From contig JAIOPE010000105.1 in NCBI GenBank assembly GCA_021414065.1, positions 1 through 44,776 of the forward strand: a DNA stretch of 44,776 nucleotides. Reading direction: 5' to 3'. Origin of the DNA: Planctomycetota bacterium (GTDB lineage: Bacteria > Planctomycetota > JAJSAM01 > JAJVHW01). Both the position numbers and the translations under genes were made by a program. Positions 27,842-36,902 of the stretch are shown piece by piece; the first letter of the stretch is position 1, and every line of letters starts with the position of its first letter. Below the pieces are notes generated by a model, which worked only from the letters and a program-made list of their open reading frames with translations, was not told where the DNA came from and made no database searches.

Positions 27842-29271
27842 GCGACAGCAAGCCGCAGACGCCTGTACCCGCGACTCCCGCCGTCGAGACGAAGGACCCG
27901 TTGCGCGGCTATCGCGGACGGGCCCGCGCGACACTCGAGCGGTTCGGAGCGCGCGTGTGGGGCGACGTCAAGGCCACGAACGACGCAGGCAGCGTCTTCG
28001 AGGGCGTGATCCTCCCGCGCAGCGAAACGTTCGACGACGAGCACATCGTCCTCAAGCTGAAGACGGGCTACAACGTCGGCATCCACTACGAGCGCCTTCG
28101 TGCGATCGAGGAAGTGGGCTATCGGGAAGCGGTCTACAAGATCCCGGAGCAGGCGTTCCCGTCGCGACCGCACCTGCCGAGCGTCACGTTGCTCGGGACC
28201 GGCGGCACGATCGCGTCGCGTCTCGACTATCGCACGGGCGCGGTGATCCCGGCGTTCACGCCGGGGGAACTCTACGGCGCCGTCCCGGAACTGGCCGACG
28301 TCGCGAATCTCACCACGAAGAAGCTCTTCGGCGTGTTCTCCGAGAACATGGCGAGGGAACAGTACGTGGTCCTCGCGCAGTCGATCAAGGACGAGATCGA
28401 GGCGGGTGCTGCCGGAATCGTGATCGGCCACGGCACCGACACGATGTCGCACACCGCGGCCATTCTCTCCTTCATGGTGCAGGACTCGCCGGTGCCGATC
28501 GTCGTCGTCGGCTCGCAGCGCTCCAGCGATCGCCCTTCGAGCGACGCCGCGCTGAACCTGATCCACGCGGTGCGCGCCGCCGGCACGGGCGACATCGCCG
28601 AGGTGCAGATCTGCATGTTCGGCCCCACGTCGGACCGCTACGCGCTCCTGCACCGCGGCACGCGTTGCCGGAAGATGCACAGTTCCTATCGCTCGACCTT
28701 CCGCACTGTCGGCGACGTTCCGATGGCGATGGTCGGCGACGAGATCACGTATCTCCACAACGACTACCGCCGCCGCGACCCGTCGCGACGCATCCGGCTC
28801 GACACCTCGTACGACGACCGCACCACGATCCTCTACTACTACCCCGGGATGAAGCCCGACCTCGTGGACGCGCTCGTCGAGAAGGGCTACCGCGGGATCG
28901 TCATCGCGGGCACGGGACTCGGCCACGTCAACAAGCCGCTGTATCCGGCGCTCAAGCGGGCCCACGCCGCCGGCGTACACATCGTCATGTGCGTGCAGAC
29001 GCTTTGGGGCTTCGCGCAGATGTACGTCTACGACACGGGCCGCGACCTGCTCGACCTCGGCGTCGTGCCGCTCGACAACATGCTGCCCGAGACCGCGCTG
29101 ATGAAGCTCTCGTGGGTGCTCGGAAGCACCGACGACCACGACGAGGTCCTGCGCCGCATGCGCGACGTCGTGAACCACGAGATGCTCGAGCGCGAGCCGC
29201 ACAACGGCTACCTGATCCTCCAGGGCGGCCTGCCCGAGACGGACGAGTTCACGTCGTCGCATTGGAAGTGA
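27838..29271 (+). CDS. gatD: Archaeal-type Glu-tRNA(Gln) amidotransferase subunit D (GatD, asparaginase-type glutaminase)
   Basis: A 477-residue protein of the L-asparaginase I fold with the extra N-terminal beta-barrel typical of GatD (about 30-100: G-D-V-K-A-T-N, V-L-K-L-K-T-G-Y-N-V-G-I). Catalytic motifs are complete: L-G-T121-G-G-T-I-A-S, G-H-G-T200-D201-T-M and the lysine of C-R-K279-M-H-S-S. Y-N-V-G and the A/S-Q-R-S-S-D-R-P-S-S-D-A block are near-identical to archaeal GatD. It releases ammonia from glutamine (or asparagine) for channelling into GatE. The ATGA overlap with gatE ensures equal production. The N-terminal extension of about 25 residues, rich in proline and alanine, is unusual. 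A plain asparaginase is excluded by the N-terminal domain and by the pairing with gatE. Confidence 0.93.
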   Translation: MSDSKPQTPVPATPAVETKDPLRGYRGRARATLERFGARVWGDVKATNDAGSVFEGVILPRSETFDDEHIVLKLKTGYNVGIHYERLRAIEEVGYREAVYKIPEQAFPSRPHLPSVTLLGTGGTIASRLDYRTGAVIPAFTPGELYGAVPELADVANLTTKKLFGVFSENMAREQYVVLAQSIKDEIEAGAAGIVIGHGTDTMSHTAAILSFMVQDSPVPIVVVGSQRSSDRPSSDAALNLIHAVRAAGTGDIAEVQICMFGPTSDRYALLHRGTRCRKMHSSYRSTFRTVGDVPMAMVGDEITYLHNDYRRRDPSRRIRLDTSYDDRTTILYYYPGMKPDLVDALVEKGYRGIVIAGTGLGHVNKPLYPALKRAHAAGVHIVMCVQTLWGFAQMYVYDTGRDLLDLGVVPLDNMLPETALMKLSWVLGSTDDHDEVLRRMRDVVNHEMLEREPHNGYLILQGGLPETDEFTSSHWK

Positions 29272-29279
29272 CGGCCGGT

Positions 29280-29296
29280 GATGCGCCTGGCGCATC
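29280..29296. promoter_or_regulatory. Perfect 17-base palindrome between gatD and the AlkD-like gene
   Basis: GATGCGCCTGGCGCATC has 8-base arms around a single T and begins eight bases after the gatD stop. With a one-base centre it suits a dimeric DNA-binding protein better than an RNA hairpin, and no T-run follows. It lies 46 bases before the next ATG, a normal distance for an operator or promoter element. Confidence 0.3.
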
Positions 29297-29342
29297 GCGG
29301 TTAGACTTCTCCGCCTCGTCAACGACACGCACGGAGAACACC

Positions 29343-30185
29343 ATGGCCGCGAAGGCGTCGAAGACCCCTGCGAAGACGAAGCCCAAGGCGACCAAGGCGG
29401 CCACGCCTGCGAAGGCCCCGAGAGCCGCGAAGGCGAAGGCCCCCGCGGCGCGGATGTCGCTCGCTGAAGCGATGTCGGCCCTCGAAAGGGCGGGCACGGC
29501 GCAGACGCGGAAGACGTGGCTTCGGCACGGCGCCCAGGAACCGCTCTTCGGCGTGCTCTTCTCGGAGTTCGCGAGACTGACGAAGCGGATCGGCGTGGAC
29601 CACGACCTCGCCTGCGCGCTGTGGGCGACGCGCAACGCCGATGCGCGCATCCTCGCCGTGAAGATCGCCGACCCCGCGAAGGTCTCCGCCGCCGATCTCG
29701 ATCGTTGGGCGTGCGACGTCGGCTGGCCGATGCTCGCGGACTACGTCGCGCAACTCGCGTCCGAAGGGCCGCACGCCCGCGCGCTGGCCGATGCGTGGAC
29801 GCCGCTCGGCGACGAACCGCGCGGGCGCGCCGGATGGACGCTCGTGGGCGTGATGGCCCTTCGCGACACGGCCACGCCGGACGCTTGGTTCGAGTCGCGT
29901 CTTGCCGAGATCGAGGCGCGCATCCGCAGCGCCCCCAATTCGCTGCGCGCCGCGATGAACCACGCCCTCATCTCGATCGGCGGCCGGAGCCCCGCGCTCC
30001 GCGACGCCGCGCTCGCGGCGGCGAAGCGTCTCGGCAAGGTCGAGGTGGACCACGGCGACACGTCGTGCAAGACCCCCGACGCGAAGCCCTACATCGAGAA
30101 GATGTGGGCCCACGCGAAGGCGAAGGGCTTCGCGACGCCGGGGGCGCAGGAACAGGCCCGCGAGTCCCCGCGCTGTCGCTGCTAA
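29343..30185 (+). CDS. AlkD-like DNA alkylation repair (HEAT-repeat) protein with histone-H1-like N-terminus
   Basis: A 280-residue protein. Residues 1-37 are a Lys/Ala/Pro-rich tail (A-K-A-S-K-T-P-A-K-T-K-P-K-A-T-K) like bacterial histone-H1-type DNA-binding tails. From about 38 it is all helical with HEAT-like pairs: L-F-G-V-L-F-S-E-F-A-R-L-T, H-D-L-A-C-A-L-W-A-T-R-N-A-D-A-R-I-L-A, L-D-R-W-A-C-D-V-G-W-P-M-L-A-D and M-N-H-A-L-I-S-I-G. This is the pattern of the AlkD/YtiB-type DNA alkylation repair family (DNA glycosylase or damage binder), and the G-K-V-E-V-D-H-G-D-T-S-C-K-T-P-D-A end is typical. Glycosylase activity is not assured. Its stop codon sits at the edge of the inverted-repeat element at 30185. 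Confidence 0.8.
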   Translation: MAAKASKTPAKTKPKATKAATPAKAPRAAKAKAPAARMSLAEAMSALERAGTAQTRKTWLRHGAQEPLFGVLFSEFARLTKRIGVDHDLACALWATRNADARILAVKIADPAKVSAADLDRWACDVGWPMLADYVAQLASEGPHARALADAWTPLGDEPRGRAGWTLVGVMALRDTATPDAWFESRLAEIEARIRSAPNSLRAAMNHALISIGGRSPALRDAALAAAKRLGKVEVDHGDTSCKTPDAKPYIEKMWAHAKAKGFATPGAQEQARESPRCRC

Positions 30186-30421
30186 GTGGCCGTGTCGAAA
30201 CAAGTGGCACATTCGGCTGCGTTCCAGCGAGCCGGCTGCAAGGCGGGCGAGGCGGGCAAACTCCACGGAGCGAGTTGCGCGCCGAGCCCAACGCAACAGC
30301 AGGCCGCTGGAACACAGCGGCGAAGCCGGCGCGCGGCTTGCTCAACCTCGCAGCGGCTGGCAGACCTTCGACGGCGGCAAGCCGCGTGACCGAATGTGTC
30401 AGTGGTTTCGACACGGCCACT
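30185..30421. repeat. 237-bp element bounded by imperfect inverted repeats (MITE-like)
   Basis: The left end AGTGGCCGTGTCGAAAC (30185-30201) is exactly the reverse complement of 30405-30421. Both arms continue after a 6-base gap into CACATTCGG (30208-30216) and its complement CCGAATGTG (30390-30398), giving arms of about 32 bases. The roughly 170 bases between hold no gene with recognisable features and several short GC palindromes. The size and ends suggest a small non-autonomous mobile element or a long cruciform-forming intergenic repeat. No transposase is nearby and a clear target-site duplication is not obvious. It overlaps the last base of the AlkD-like gene. Confidence 0.6.
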
Positions 30422-30481
30422 ACGCCGTGTCGCGCTGAACCCAACGCGTCGCCGTACGTTCATCGGGTCTGAGGTGACCCC

Positions 30482-33400
30482 ATGCGTCGGGCGATGATCT
30501 TCGGGCTGCGGGCGTTCGTTGCGGGCGTTGGCACGGTCGCGGCCCTTCTGGCGACTCAGGGCTGCGGCGAGGATGTCAGCCCGACGGTTGCGCCCGCCGC
30601 GGTGCCGTCACGCGAGCCACTGGACGCCCCACTGACGGTCGACGTGACGGCGCCAGCAGCGCCAGTGGCGGTGGCTCCCGCGCCGCCGACGCCGGCGCGC
30701 GCCATTCGCATGTCCCCCCGCTCTCGCGCGACGATGTCGGTCTTCGGATCGTCGGGCACGGAGTCGCTCGACGCCGTGGGGCGACTCGCGGAGGACGCGC
30801 AGGAACTCGACGTTGGCGAGGCGGCGGACGCGTCGGCCATCCTGCTGATCGGCGAGGAAACCGTCCTCCGTGACGTGCAGATCGAAGCGTTGCGCAGCGC
30901 CGTCGTCGGCGGCGCGGTCGTGTTCGTGGACGCGTGGGGCGGCGACGAAGCGTGGCTCACGTCGATCGCTCCCGACGGGAAGTTGCGGCCGATCATCGCG
31001 ACGGACTCCCTGCTCGTGCGGCCGCACGCGCTGGCGGGCGTGCCTCCCGCTCACGCCGACCCCGACGCGACGCTCGTCGGCGTGGAGTCCCGGGGCGAGA
31101 TCCGCGTCGTCGCGACGCGCCAGAACACTCTGTGTCACGATTGCAGTTGCGGGAGCGCCGCGGGGCGCATTCGATTCGGCGAGAACCTGGCGCGCCTCGC
31201 CCTCGACGTGGCCCTTCGGTCGCGCACCGCTCCGAGGGAGGAACCGGTTCGGATCGCCGGCGCGACGTTGCACGGCCGGAACCTCCGCGCTGAGGCGGTC
31301 GTCCGGAACGACACCGGTCACACTGCGACTGCGTGGCTGCGACTGATGCCGCGCGAGGGGCCCGTCGTGGCAGAGGCATCGAAGGCGCTCGTCGCGGGCG
31401 AGTCCGCGACCGTCGTGCTGGAGACCGAGCTCCCGGTGCCATTCGACGTCGTCGAACATCGCATCGTCGTGAGCCGCGAGGACGTCGCCACCGTGGACCG
31501 CGAGGTCGCTCCTCTCGTCGAGCTGGCCGGCGCGCCCGACCTGGTCCTGCTCCACGCGGGCGAGGTCGCGCCTGGGCTCCCGGCGACGGTCCGGGTCCTC
31601 GCGCGGAACTCCCGCACCGGTGAGGTGATCGCGGGCAGCCCGTTCGTGCTGACGTTCGTGGAAGAGAACCGCAGAGCGTCCACGGCGAAAGGGACCACCG
31701 ACTCCGTAGGTACCGCGGCGCTCTCGGCGCAGATTCCCTCCGATGCAGGGCCCTGGAAGTCGAAGTGGACCGCGACCGTAGACGGCCCGCTCGGCCCCGA
31801 GACGGCGACATCGTCCGTGCGCGTCGTGGACGCGACCGGCGGGCACCTGTTCCTCGACTCCCCGATTCACCGGCCCGGGGATGTCGTCCGCTTTCGCCTG
31901 CTCGCGCTTCGCCAACCGACAGGCACGCCCGCCGCCGATCGCGAGGTCGAGGTTTCGCTGCTGCATCGTTCGTTGCACGAACGCGTCAGCACGAAGGTGA
32001 CGACCGACGGCCGCGGCGTCGCGTCCGGCGAGCTCCGCATCCCCGCTACGGCTGCGACCGGCGACTGGGAGCTCCTCGCGACCGGCATCGCCGGCGGCAT
32101 GCTTCGCGTCGAGCGGTTCGAAACGCCGCGGTTCCACGTCGTAGTGGACGCAGCGACGCGTCAGGTGCGGCCGGGCGGTGTCGTGTCCGGCGCGGTAATC
32201 GCGCGGCGCTTTGACGACACGCTGATCGCGAACGCGGACGTGAGCGTCGTCCTACGTTCCGGCGACTTCAGCGCGGCACAGCTGGCGCGATGGGAGGGCA
32301 CGACCGACGCCTCCGGCCGCGCGACGTACCGCATCGACGTTCCGCGTGTGCTCGATGTGTCGCCCGACGCGCCGTCGCGCAGCGCCGCCGACGTCATGCT
32401 CGACGTGCGTGTGATGGATGCCGGTGGCCGATCCGTGCGCGACTCCATTCGCTTGGCGTGGGCGAGTGACGGCGAGGCCACCGGAGCGACGGTCCACACG
32501 CCGGGCGGCGCGCTGGTGACTGGCCGCCCCGGCACCGTTCTTGTGCGCACGGATCTCGCTTCCGGTGCACAGGTGCAGACCACCGTAGACGGCGGCGCGC
32601 CGCGGACGCACACGGTAGACGACTTCGGATTCGTGTCCGTGGACGTGGCCACGCCGACCGCGATATCGACGATCGTCGTCGGCGGTCGCGACGTGAGCCC
32701 GGGCGTGACGAAGGCTCCGTTGACGCTCTCGGTCGGGCACCGACTCGTGCAAGCCGGCGCGACGATCCCGGTGCGAGCCGTCGTGAGCGGCGCGTCGGAT
32801 GCAGTGTTCGTGGACATCCTGTGGCGCGAGACGATCGTTGCCGCGCATCGCCTCCGCGTCGTGGACGGCGTCGCTGCGGCGTCGCTCCCGCTTCCGGCGG
32901 GCGTGACGGGCCGCATCGTCGTCCAGGCCTATGTTGCACCGACGTCCGGCGGCCTCGAACCGGCCGCGTGCGCGATGGTCGTCGTGCCGCCCGAGACGCT
33001 GCGCATGTCGATCGTGCCGAGCGCATCCGACGTACGGCCGGGCGACACGGTCGGACTCGATGTGCAGGTCTCCGACATGGCGGGACGCGGCGTGCCGTCG
33101 GCGTTCGCGTTGCGCGTGGTGGACGAAGCCGTCACATCGCTTGTCGCGCGTCCGATGGACGTCGCGCGCTTGGCTGTGACTTTGGGACAGAGGTACAGCG
33201 GCGCGGCGACCGACGCGTCCGGCCTCACCGTTGTGGATCTTGCGGCGGCGTACACCCGACGGGCGCTGACGACCAGCGAGGCGCGCCTCGCCGACGTCCT
33301 GCTGGCCGCGGGCGACCACGCTGTGTCGTATCGAATCGTCGCGCGGTCGCTGCCGGCGCGCCGCGAGGCACATCTGGTTCGCGTGACCGAGCAGTTCCGT

Positions 33401-36136
33401 GGGTTCTCGGCGGAACTCCGAACCCGGGCCGCGGCCGCACTGGAGGGCGAGCTCTCGCCCGCGCCGTCGGACGACATCCCCGACGTCGTGGCGGCTCTCC
33501 GCGTCGCGGCGGCGCGCGGCGCGTTCGGGCCGGACGGCCTCGTCGATCCGTGGGGCACCCCGCTCCTGATCAGCGGTGGCGTGCGATTGCCGCTCGACTC
33601 AGTCGCCGCGTTCGAGAACGACGCTTCGACGATCGCACGGTCGCCGATCCTCTTGCGCAGTCACGGGCCCGATGCCAGTTCGCGCGGTGGTCGTCGCTCG
33701 AAGCGTGAGTTGCTCGCGCTCGAGGAGGACGACGACGAGATCGCGTCGTCCGACGACGGTGACGATGACTGCGGAGTGGAGTGGTCGGCCGAAGCGACGT
33801 TGGAGCTTCACGCGCGTTGGGTCCGGCGCCACGGCCACCAATTCGACGAAGCCGAGTTCACGCAACGGACAGGCTTCGTTGGATCTGCTGGCGGCGGCAC
33901 GTTCGGAGGCAGGCGGGGCGGACACAGGAGTCTCACGGCGGGCGGCGGCGGGAAGGCGTCCGAGCGCGCGGGCGACGCGCCGGAGCCCCGCACACGTCGG
34001 TTCTTCCCCGACGCGATCCTGTTCACGCCGCTCGTCGTCACCGACGCCGACGGCCGGGCCCGCGTGAACGTCGCCACGCCCGACTCCGTCACGACGTGGC
34101 ACGCAGACGGCGTGGCGCACGACGGTGCGGGCGGGGTGGCGCAGGGCGAGGCGCGCTTCCGCGCGACGCTCCCGTTCGTCGCCGACGCCGACGCGCCGGC
34201 TCAGCTCTTCGTCGGCGATGAAGTCGAAGTCCCGGTAGTCCTGCGTTGGACCAGCGCAGCGCGCTCCGACGTCGCCGCGGAGGCCACCGTGACCGGGCCG
34301 CTGCAGATCGTCTCGCCGTCGAAGACGACGCTGCGGGCCGACGCGCGTGGCGAGGCCGCGCTCTTCGTCCGGGTCCGTGCGATCGGTGTCGGCGTCGCGC
34401 GGATCACCGTGCGTTGCAGGTCCGGTGGGGCGTCCGACGCCGTCGAGCGCGAAATCGACATCCGTGCGCCCGGCGTGCGGACGAGCGTCGTCTCCTCGTT
34501 CCGCGCCACGTCGGGCCCGACCGTTCTGACCGTTGCGCGGCCGACCGGCGCCGTCGCCGGAACCGAGCGAGTCGAGTTGCGCCTTCTCGACGGCCCACTC
34601 GCCGGCGTGCTCGACGGTGTGGAGGGTCTTCTGCGCACGCCGCACGGATGTTTCGAGCAGGCGTCATCCACGCTCTTCCCGAACATCCTCGCGCTGACGT
34701 ACCTCGAGCGGTCGTCACGTATCCCGCCCTCGACGCGCGCACAGTTCGACGCTGCGATCCGCACGGGCACCGATCTACTCCTCACGTACGAGATCCCAGG
34801 AGGCGGGTTCGACTGGTTCGGTCACCCTCCGGCGAAACTGCTGCTCACGGCCTACGGTGCGCACGAGTGGTGGATGCTCCACCGGCTGCGGCGGGCGGAC
34901 GGCCGCGAGGATCCGCGCGGAGCCGATGGCGCGGGCGCCGTGGCGATGCGCACTACGCGCTGGCTCGTCTCGCAACAGCGCCCGGACGGTTCGTTCCCCG
35001 CCGACGGCGTGCCGTATGACTGGCGCGGGCAGTCGTCGAGCGACGTCGCCGCGACCGCGTACGTCGGTTGGGCGCTGACGCACGGCCGCAAGTACGACGC
35101 CTCCTTCGACGAAGCGCTCACGAAGGCGCGCGCATGGGTCGTTGAGCACGCCGGAACCTGCAACGATCCGTACGCACTCGCGCTCGTCACGCTGTTCCTG
35201 ACGGAGTCGGGATCCGACGGCGCGGCCGTCGAGTCGGCGACGCGCCTCGCGAAGCTCGTGCAGCGGTCCGGCACGCGCGCGTGGCTCGGCGGCGGCCGCG
35301 GGTCGGCCTTCTACGGGCGCGGTGCCGTGGCGTCGGTCGAGGCGACTGCGCTCGCGGCCCTCGCAGCGAAGCGCCTGGCGCGACCGGATCTGCTCGATCC
35401 GGCAGAGTTCCTGGCGTCGCTCGCGCACGATCGCCGCGAGGACGGCACCTGGGGAACCACGCACGCAACAGTGCTCTCGCTCTGGGCCCTCTTGGACGCC
35501 GCCGAGACGGCGGTGCCTGCCGGCACCGAGGTCATCGTCCGCGCGGCGGGTCTGCCCGATCGAACCGTCGCGTTCAGCGATGAGAGCGGAGTGAGCGGCG
35601 GCGTGACGCTCGATCTCAGCGGCATGCTCGCGACGCCGGGCCCGTGCCGCGTCACCGTTCAACGAGTCGATGGCGGGCCGCTGTCCGGGATGCTCGCCAT
35701 TCCGCACGTCAAACCGTGGCTCGACGGCGGCGCGGCGAAGACCCCCTTCGTATCCACGCCGGTCACGGTTTGGGCTGACTTCCCGAAGTCCGCCCGCATC
35801 GGCGAGCGTTCGGTCGTCCTGGTCGAGATCCGGAACGTCGGCGTCCATCCGGTGGAGATGCCGATCGTCGTGATCCCGCTCCCCGCGGGGTTTTCCGCGG
35901 AGCGCGGCGCGCTCCGCGCGAAGGACCTGTCGAACGAGATCGCGCGCACGGAGATCGATGCCGAACGCGTCGTGATCTACCTGCGCACGCTTGCGCCCGG
36001 TGCGTCGATCGCCTTCAACCTCCCAGTGACCCCACGCCTCCGCGGCCGCATCACCGCCGCCCCGGCCGAGGCCCGCCCGTACTACGAACCCGACGCGACG
36101 TGGCGCGCGGCGTCGGCGGTCGTCGTCGTGGAATGA
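30482..36136 (+). CDS. Bacterial alpha-2-macroglobulin, thioester lipoprotein
   Basis: A 1884-residue lipoprotein (signal ending L-L-A-T-Q-G-C28) preceded by a GAGGTGA ribosome site. It shows the long run of beta-sandwich macroglobulin domains, for example P-I-H-R-P-G-D-V-V-R-F-R near residue 462 and R-R-F-F-P-D-A-I-L-F-T-P-L-V-V near 1173. The intact thioester site is P-H-G-C1390-F-E-Q1393, inside an alpha-toroid (G-G-F-D-W-F-G-H, Y-V-G-W-A-L-T-H). Such proteins are thought to trap incoming proteases at the cell envelope. In proteobacteria they are usually next to pbpC; no pbpC is here. Odd points: C-H-D-C-S-C near residue 218 and a very acidic stretch (E-E-D-D-D-E, D-D-G-D-D-D) near 1080-1098, which may bind metal or be the bait-like loop. 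A diverged copy of the last 15 codons appears at 36903. Confidence 0.92.
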   Translation: MRRAMIFGLRAFVAGVGTVAALLATQGCGEDVSPTVAPAAVPSREPLDAPLTVDVTAPAAPVAVAPAPPTPARAIRMSPRSRATMSVFGSSGTESLDAVGRLAEDAQELDVGEAADASAILLIGEETVLRDVQIEALRSAVVGGAVVFVDAWGGDEAWLTSIAPDGKLRPIIATDSLLVRPHALAGVPPAHADPDATLVGVESRGEIRVVATRQNTLCHDCSCGSAAGRIRFGENLARLALDVALRSRTAPREEPVRIAGATLHGRNLRAEAVVRNDTGHTATAWLRLMPREGPVVAEASKALVAGESATVVLETELPVPFDVVEHRIVVSREDVATVDREVAPLVELAGAPDLVLLHAGEVAPGLPATVRVLARNSRTGEVIAGSPFVLTFVEENRRASTAKGTTDSVGTAALSAQIPSDAGPWKSKWTATVDGPLGPETATSSVRVVDATGGHLFLDSPIHRPGDVVRFRLLALRQPTGTPAADREVEVSLLHRSLHERVSTKVTTDGRGVASGELRIPATAATGDWELLATGIAGGMLRVERFETPRFHVVVDAATRQVRPGGVVSGAVIARRFDDTLIANADVSVVLRSGDFSAAQLARWEGTTDASGRATYRIDVPRVLDVSPDAPSRSAADVMLDVRVMDAGGRSVRDSIRLAWASDGEATGATVHTPGGALVTGRPGTVLVRTDLASGAQVQTTVDGGAPRTHTVDDFGFVSVDVATPTAISTIVVGGRDVSPGVTKAPLTLSVGHRLVQAGATIPVRAVVSGASDAVFVDILWRETIVAAHRLRVVDGVAAASLPLPAGVTGRIVVQAYVAPTSGGLEPAACAMVVVPPETLRMSIVPSASDVRPGDTVGLDVQVSDMAGRGVPSAFALRVVDEAVTSLVARPMDVARLAVTLGQRYSGAATDASGLTVVDLAAAYTRRALTTSEARLADVLLAAGDHAVSYRIVARSLPARREAHLVRVTEQFRGFSAELRTRAAAALEGELSPAPSDDIPDVVAALRVAAARGAFGPDGLVDPWGTPLLISGGVRLPLDSVAAFENDASTIARSPILLRSHGPDASSRGGRRSKRELLALEEDDDEIASSDDGDDDCGVEWSAEATLELHARWVRRHGHQFDEAEFTQRTGFVGSAGGGTFGGRRGGHRSLTAGGGGKASERAGDAPEPRTRRFFPDAILFTPLVVTDADGRARVNVATPDSVTTWHADGVAHDGAGGVAQGEARFRATLPFVADADAPAQLFVGDEVEVPVVLRWTSAARSDVAAEATVTGPLQIVSPSKTTLRADARGEAALFVRVRAIGVGVARITVRCRSGGASDAVEREIDIRAPGVRTSVVSSFRATSGPTVLTVARPTGAVAGTERVELRLLDGPLAGVLDGVEGLLRTPHGCFEQASSTLFPNILALTYLERSSRIPPSTRAQFDAAIRTGTDLLLTYEIPGGGFDWFGHPPAKLLLTAYGAHEWWMLHRLRRADGREDPRGADGAGAVAMRTTRWLVSQQRPDGSFPADGVPYDWRGQSSSDVAATAYVGWALTHGRKYDASFDEALTKARAWVVEHAGTCNDPYALALVTLFLTESGSDGAAVESATRLAKLVQRSGTRAWLGGGRGSAFYGRGAVASVEATALAALAAKRLARPDLLDPAEFLASLAHDRREDGTWGTTHATVLSLWALLDAAETAVPAGTEVIVRAAGLPDRTVAFSDESGVSGGVTLDLSGMLATPGPCRVTVQRVDGGPLSGMLAIPHVKPWLDGGAAKTPFVSTPVTVWADFPKSARIGERSVVLVEIRNVGVHPVEMPIVVIPLPAGFSAERGALRAKDLSNEIARTEIDAERVVIYLRTLAPGASIAFNLPVTPRLRGRITAAPAEARPYYEPDATWRAASAVVVVE

Positions 36137-36234
36137 AGCCGCAGGCAGGTTGCCGTCGGCCGCGACACGCGAATGACGTATCGTGTCGCCCGAGAGCCGC
36201 GCGTGCGAGCTGACAGGAACGAGGGCTGGTTTGG

Positions 36235-36840
36235 ATGACGGTTGACGACGAGGGCGTGACCCGCGCGATCCGGCGTCGATGGTTCGAGCGACTGCTCGCC
36301 TCACGTCCACCTCTGACCGACGAGGACGTGCTGGGCGCGGCGATCCGGTTTGAGTTCTACGAGTGGAAGCGCCGCCGGGACACGTCGCGCGCCAGTGCGG
36401 ACCAAGGGCTCCGAGGGCTCCTGCCTCTGATCGTCCCCCGATTCCGTCGTTCGCTCCGACGGGCCGGCTGGGTGCGCAGTGCGGAGTCCGAGGTTGACGA
36501 TGCGCTGCGCGGATACCTCAAGTGGGCCCGAATGCTCTCTGCCACGGCCAGGGAGCTCAATCGCATCGCGCGGACGATGCGGGGTGTGTCGATGCGCAGC
36601 GCCGCGTTCCGCCGGGCGTGGGGCGACTTCGCCGCCGAGCGCCCGGGGCTCATCTGGTTGATGGATCGTGAGCAGGCGTTGCTCTGCGGCGATGAGCGCC
36701 GACGGATCGTCGCGCGTGCTGTAGAGCGCCGCCGCAACTGGCCGAGTGAGTCCGCGGTCCTTCCCGGCGACCGCGACCGGTTTGTCCCGATCGAGGTCGA
36801 AGGCGGAATCATCCGCGTGCCGCGCCCGGGGCGCCGCTGA
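36235..36840 (+). CDS. Arginine-rich helical protein of unknown function
   Basis: A 201-residue basic protein without signal peptide or membrane segment. It looks mainly helical: T-R-A-I-R-R-R-W-F-E-R-L-L near the start, F-E-F-Y-E-W-K-R-R-R near 40, a central stretch Y-L-K-W-A-R-M-L-S-A-T-A-R-E-L-N-R-I-A-R, and a short beta-like end F-V-P-I-E-V-E-G-G-I-I-R-V-P. I recognise no family. It is placed between the macroglobulin gene and a duplicated macroglobulin tail, so it may have been inserted or trapped there. The ATG at 36235 has only a weak ribosome site. DNA or RNA binding would fit the charge but is a guess. Confidence 0.55.
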   Translation: MTVDDEGVTRAIRRRWFERLLASRPPLTDEDVLGAAIRFEFYEWKRRRDTSRASADQGLRGLLPLIVPRFRRSLRRAGWVRSAESEVDDALRGYLKWARMLSATARELNRIARTMRGVSMRSAAFRRAWGDFAAERPGLIWLMDREQALLCGDERRRIVARAVERRRNWPSESAVLPGDRDRFVPIEVEGGIIRVPRPGRR

Positions 36841-36902
36841 CGCTCTGACCTGAAGAGGTCGCGCTTGCCGCCACCCCGGACGAGGCACGCACGCAACGTC
36901 GA

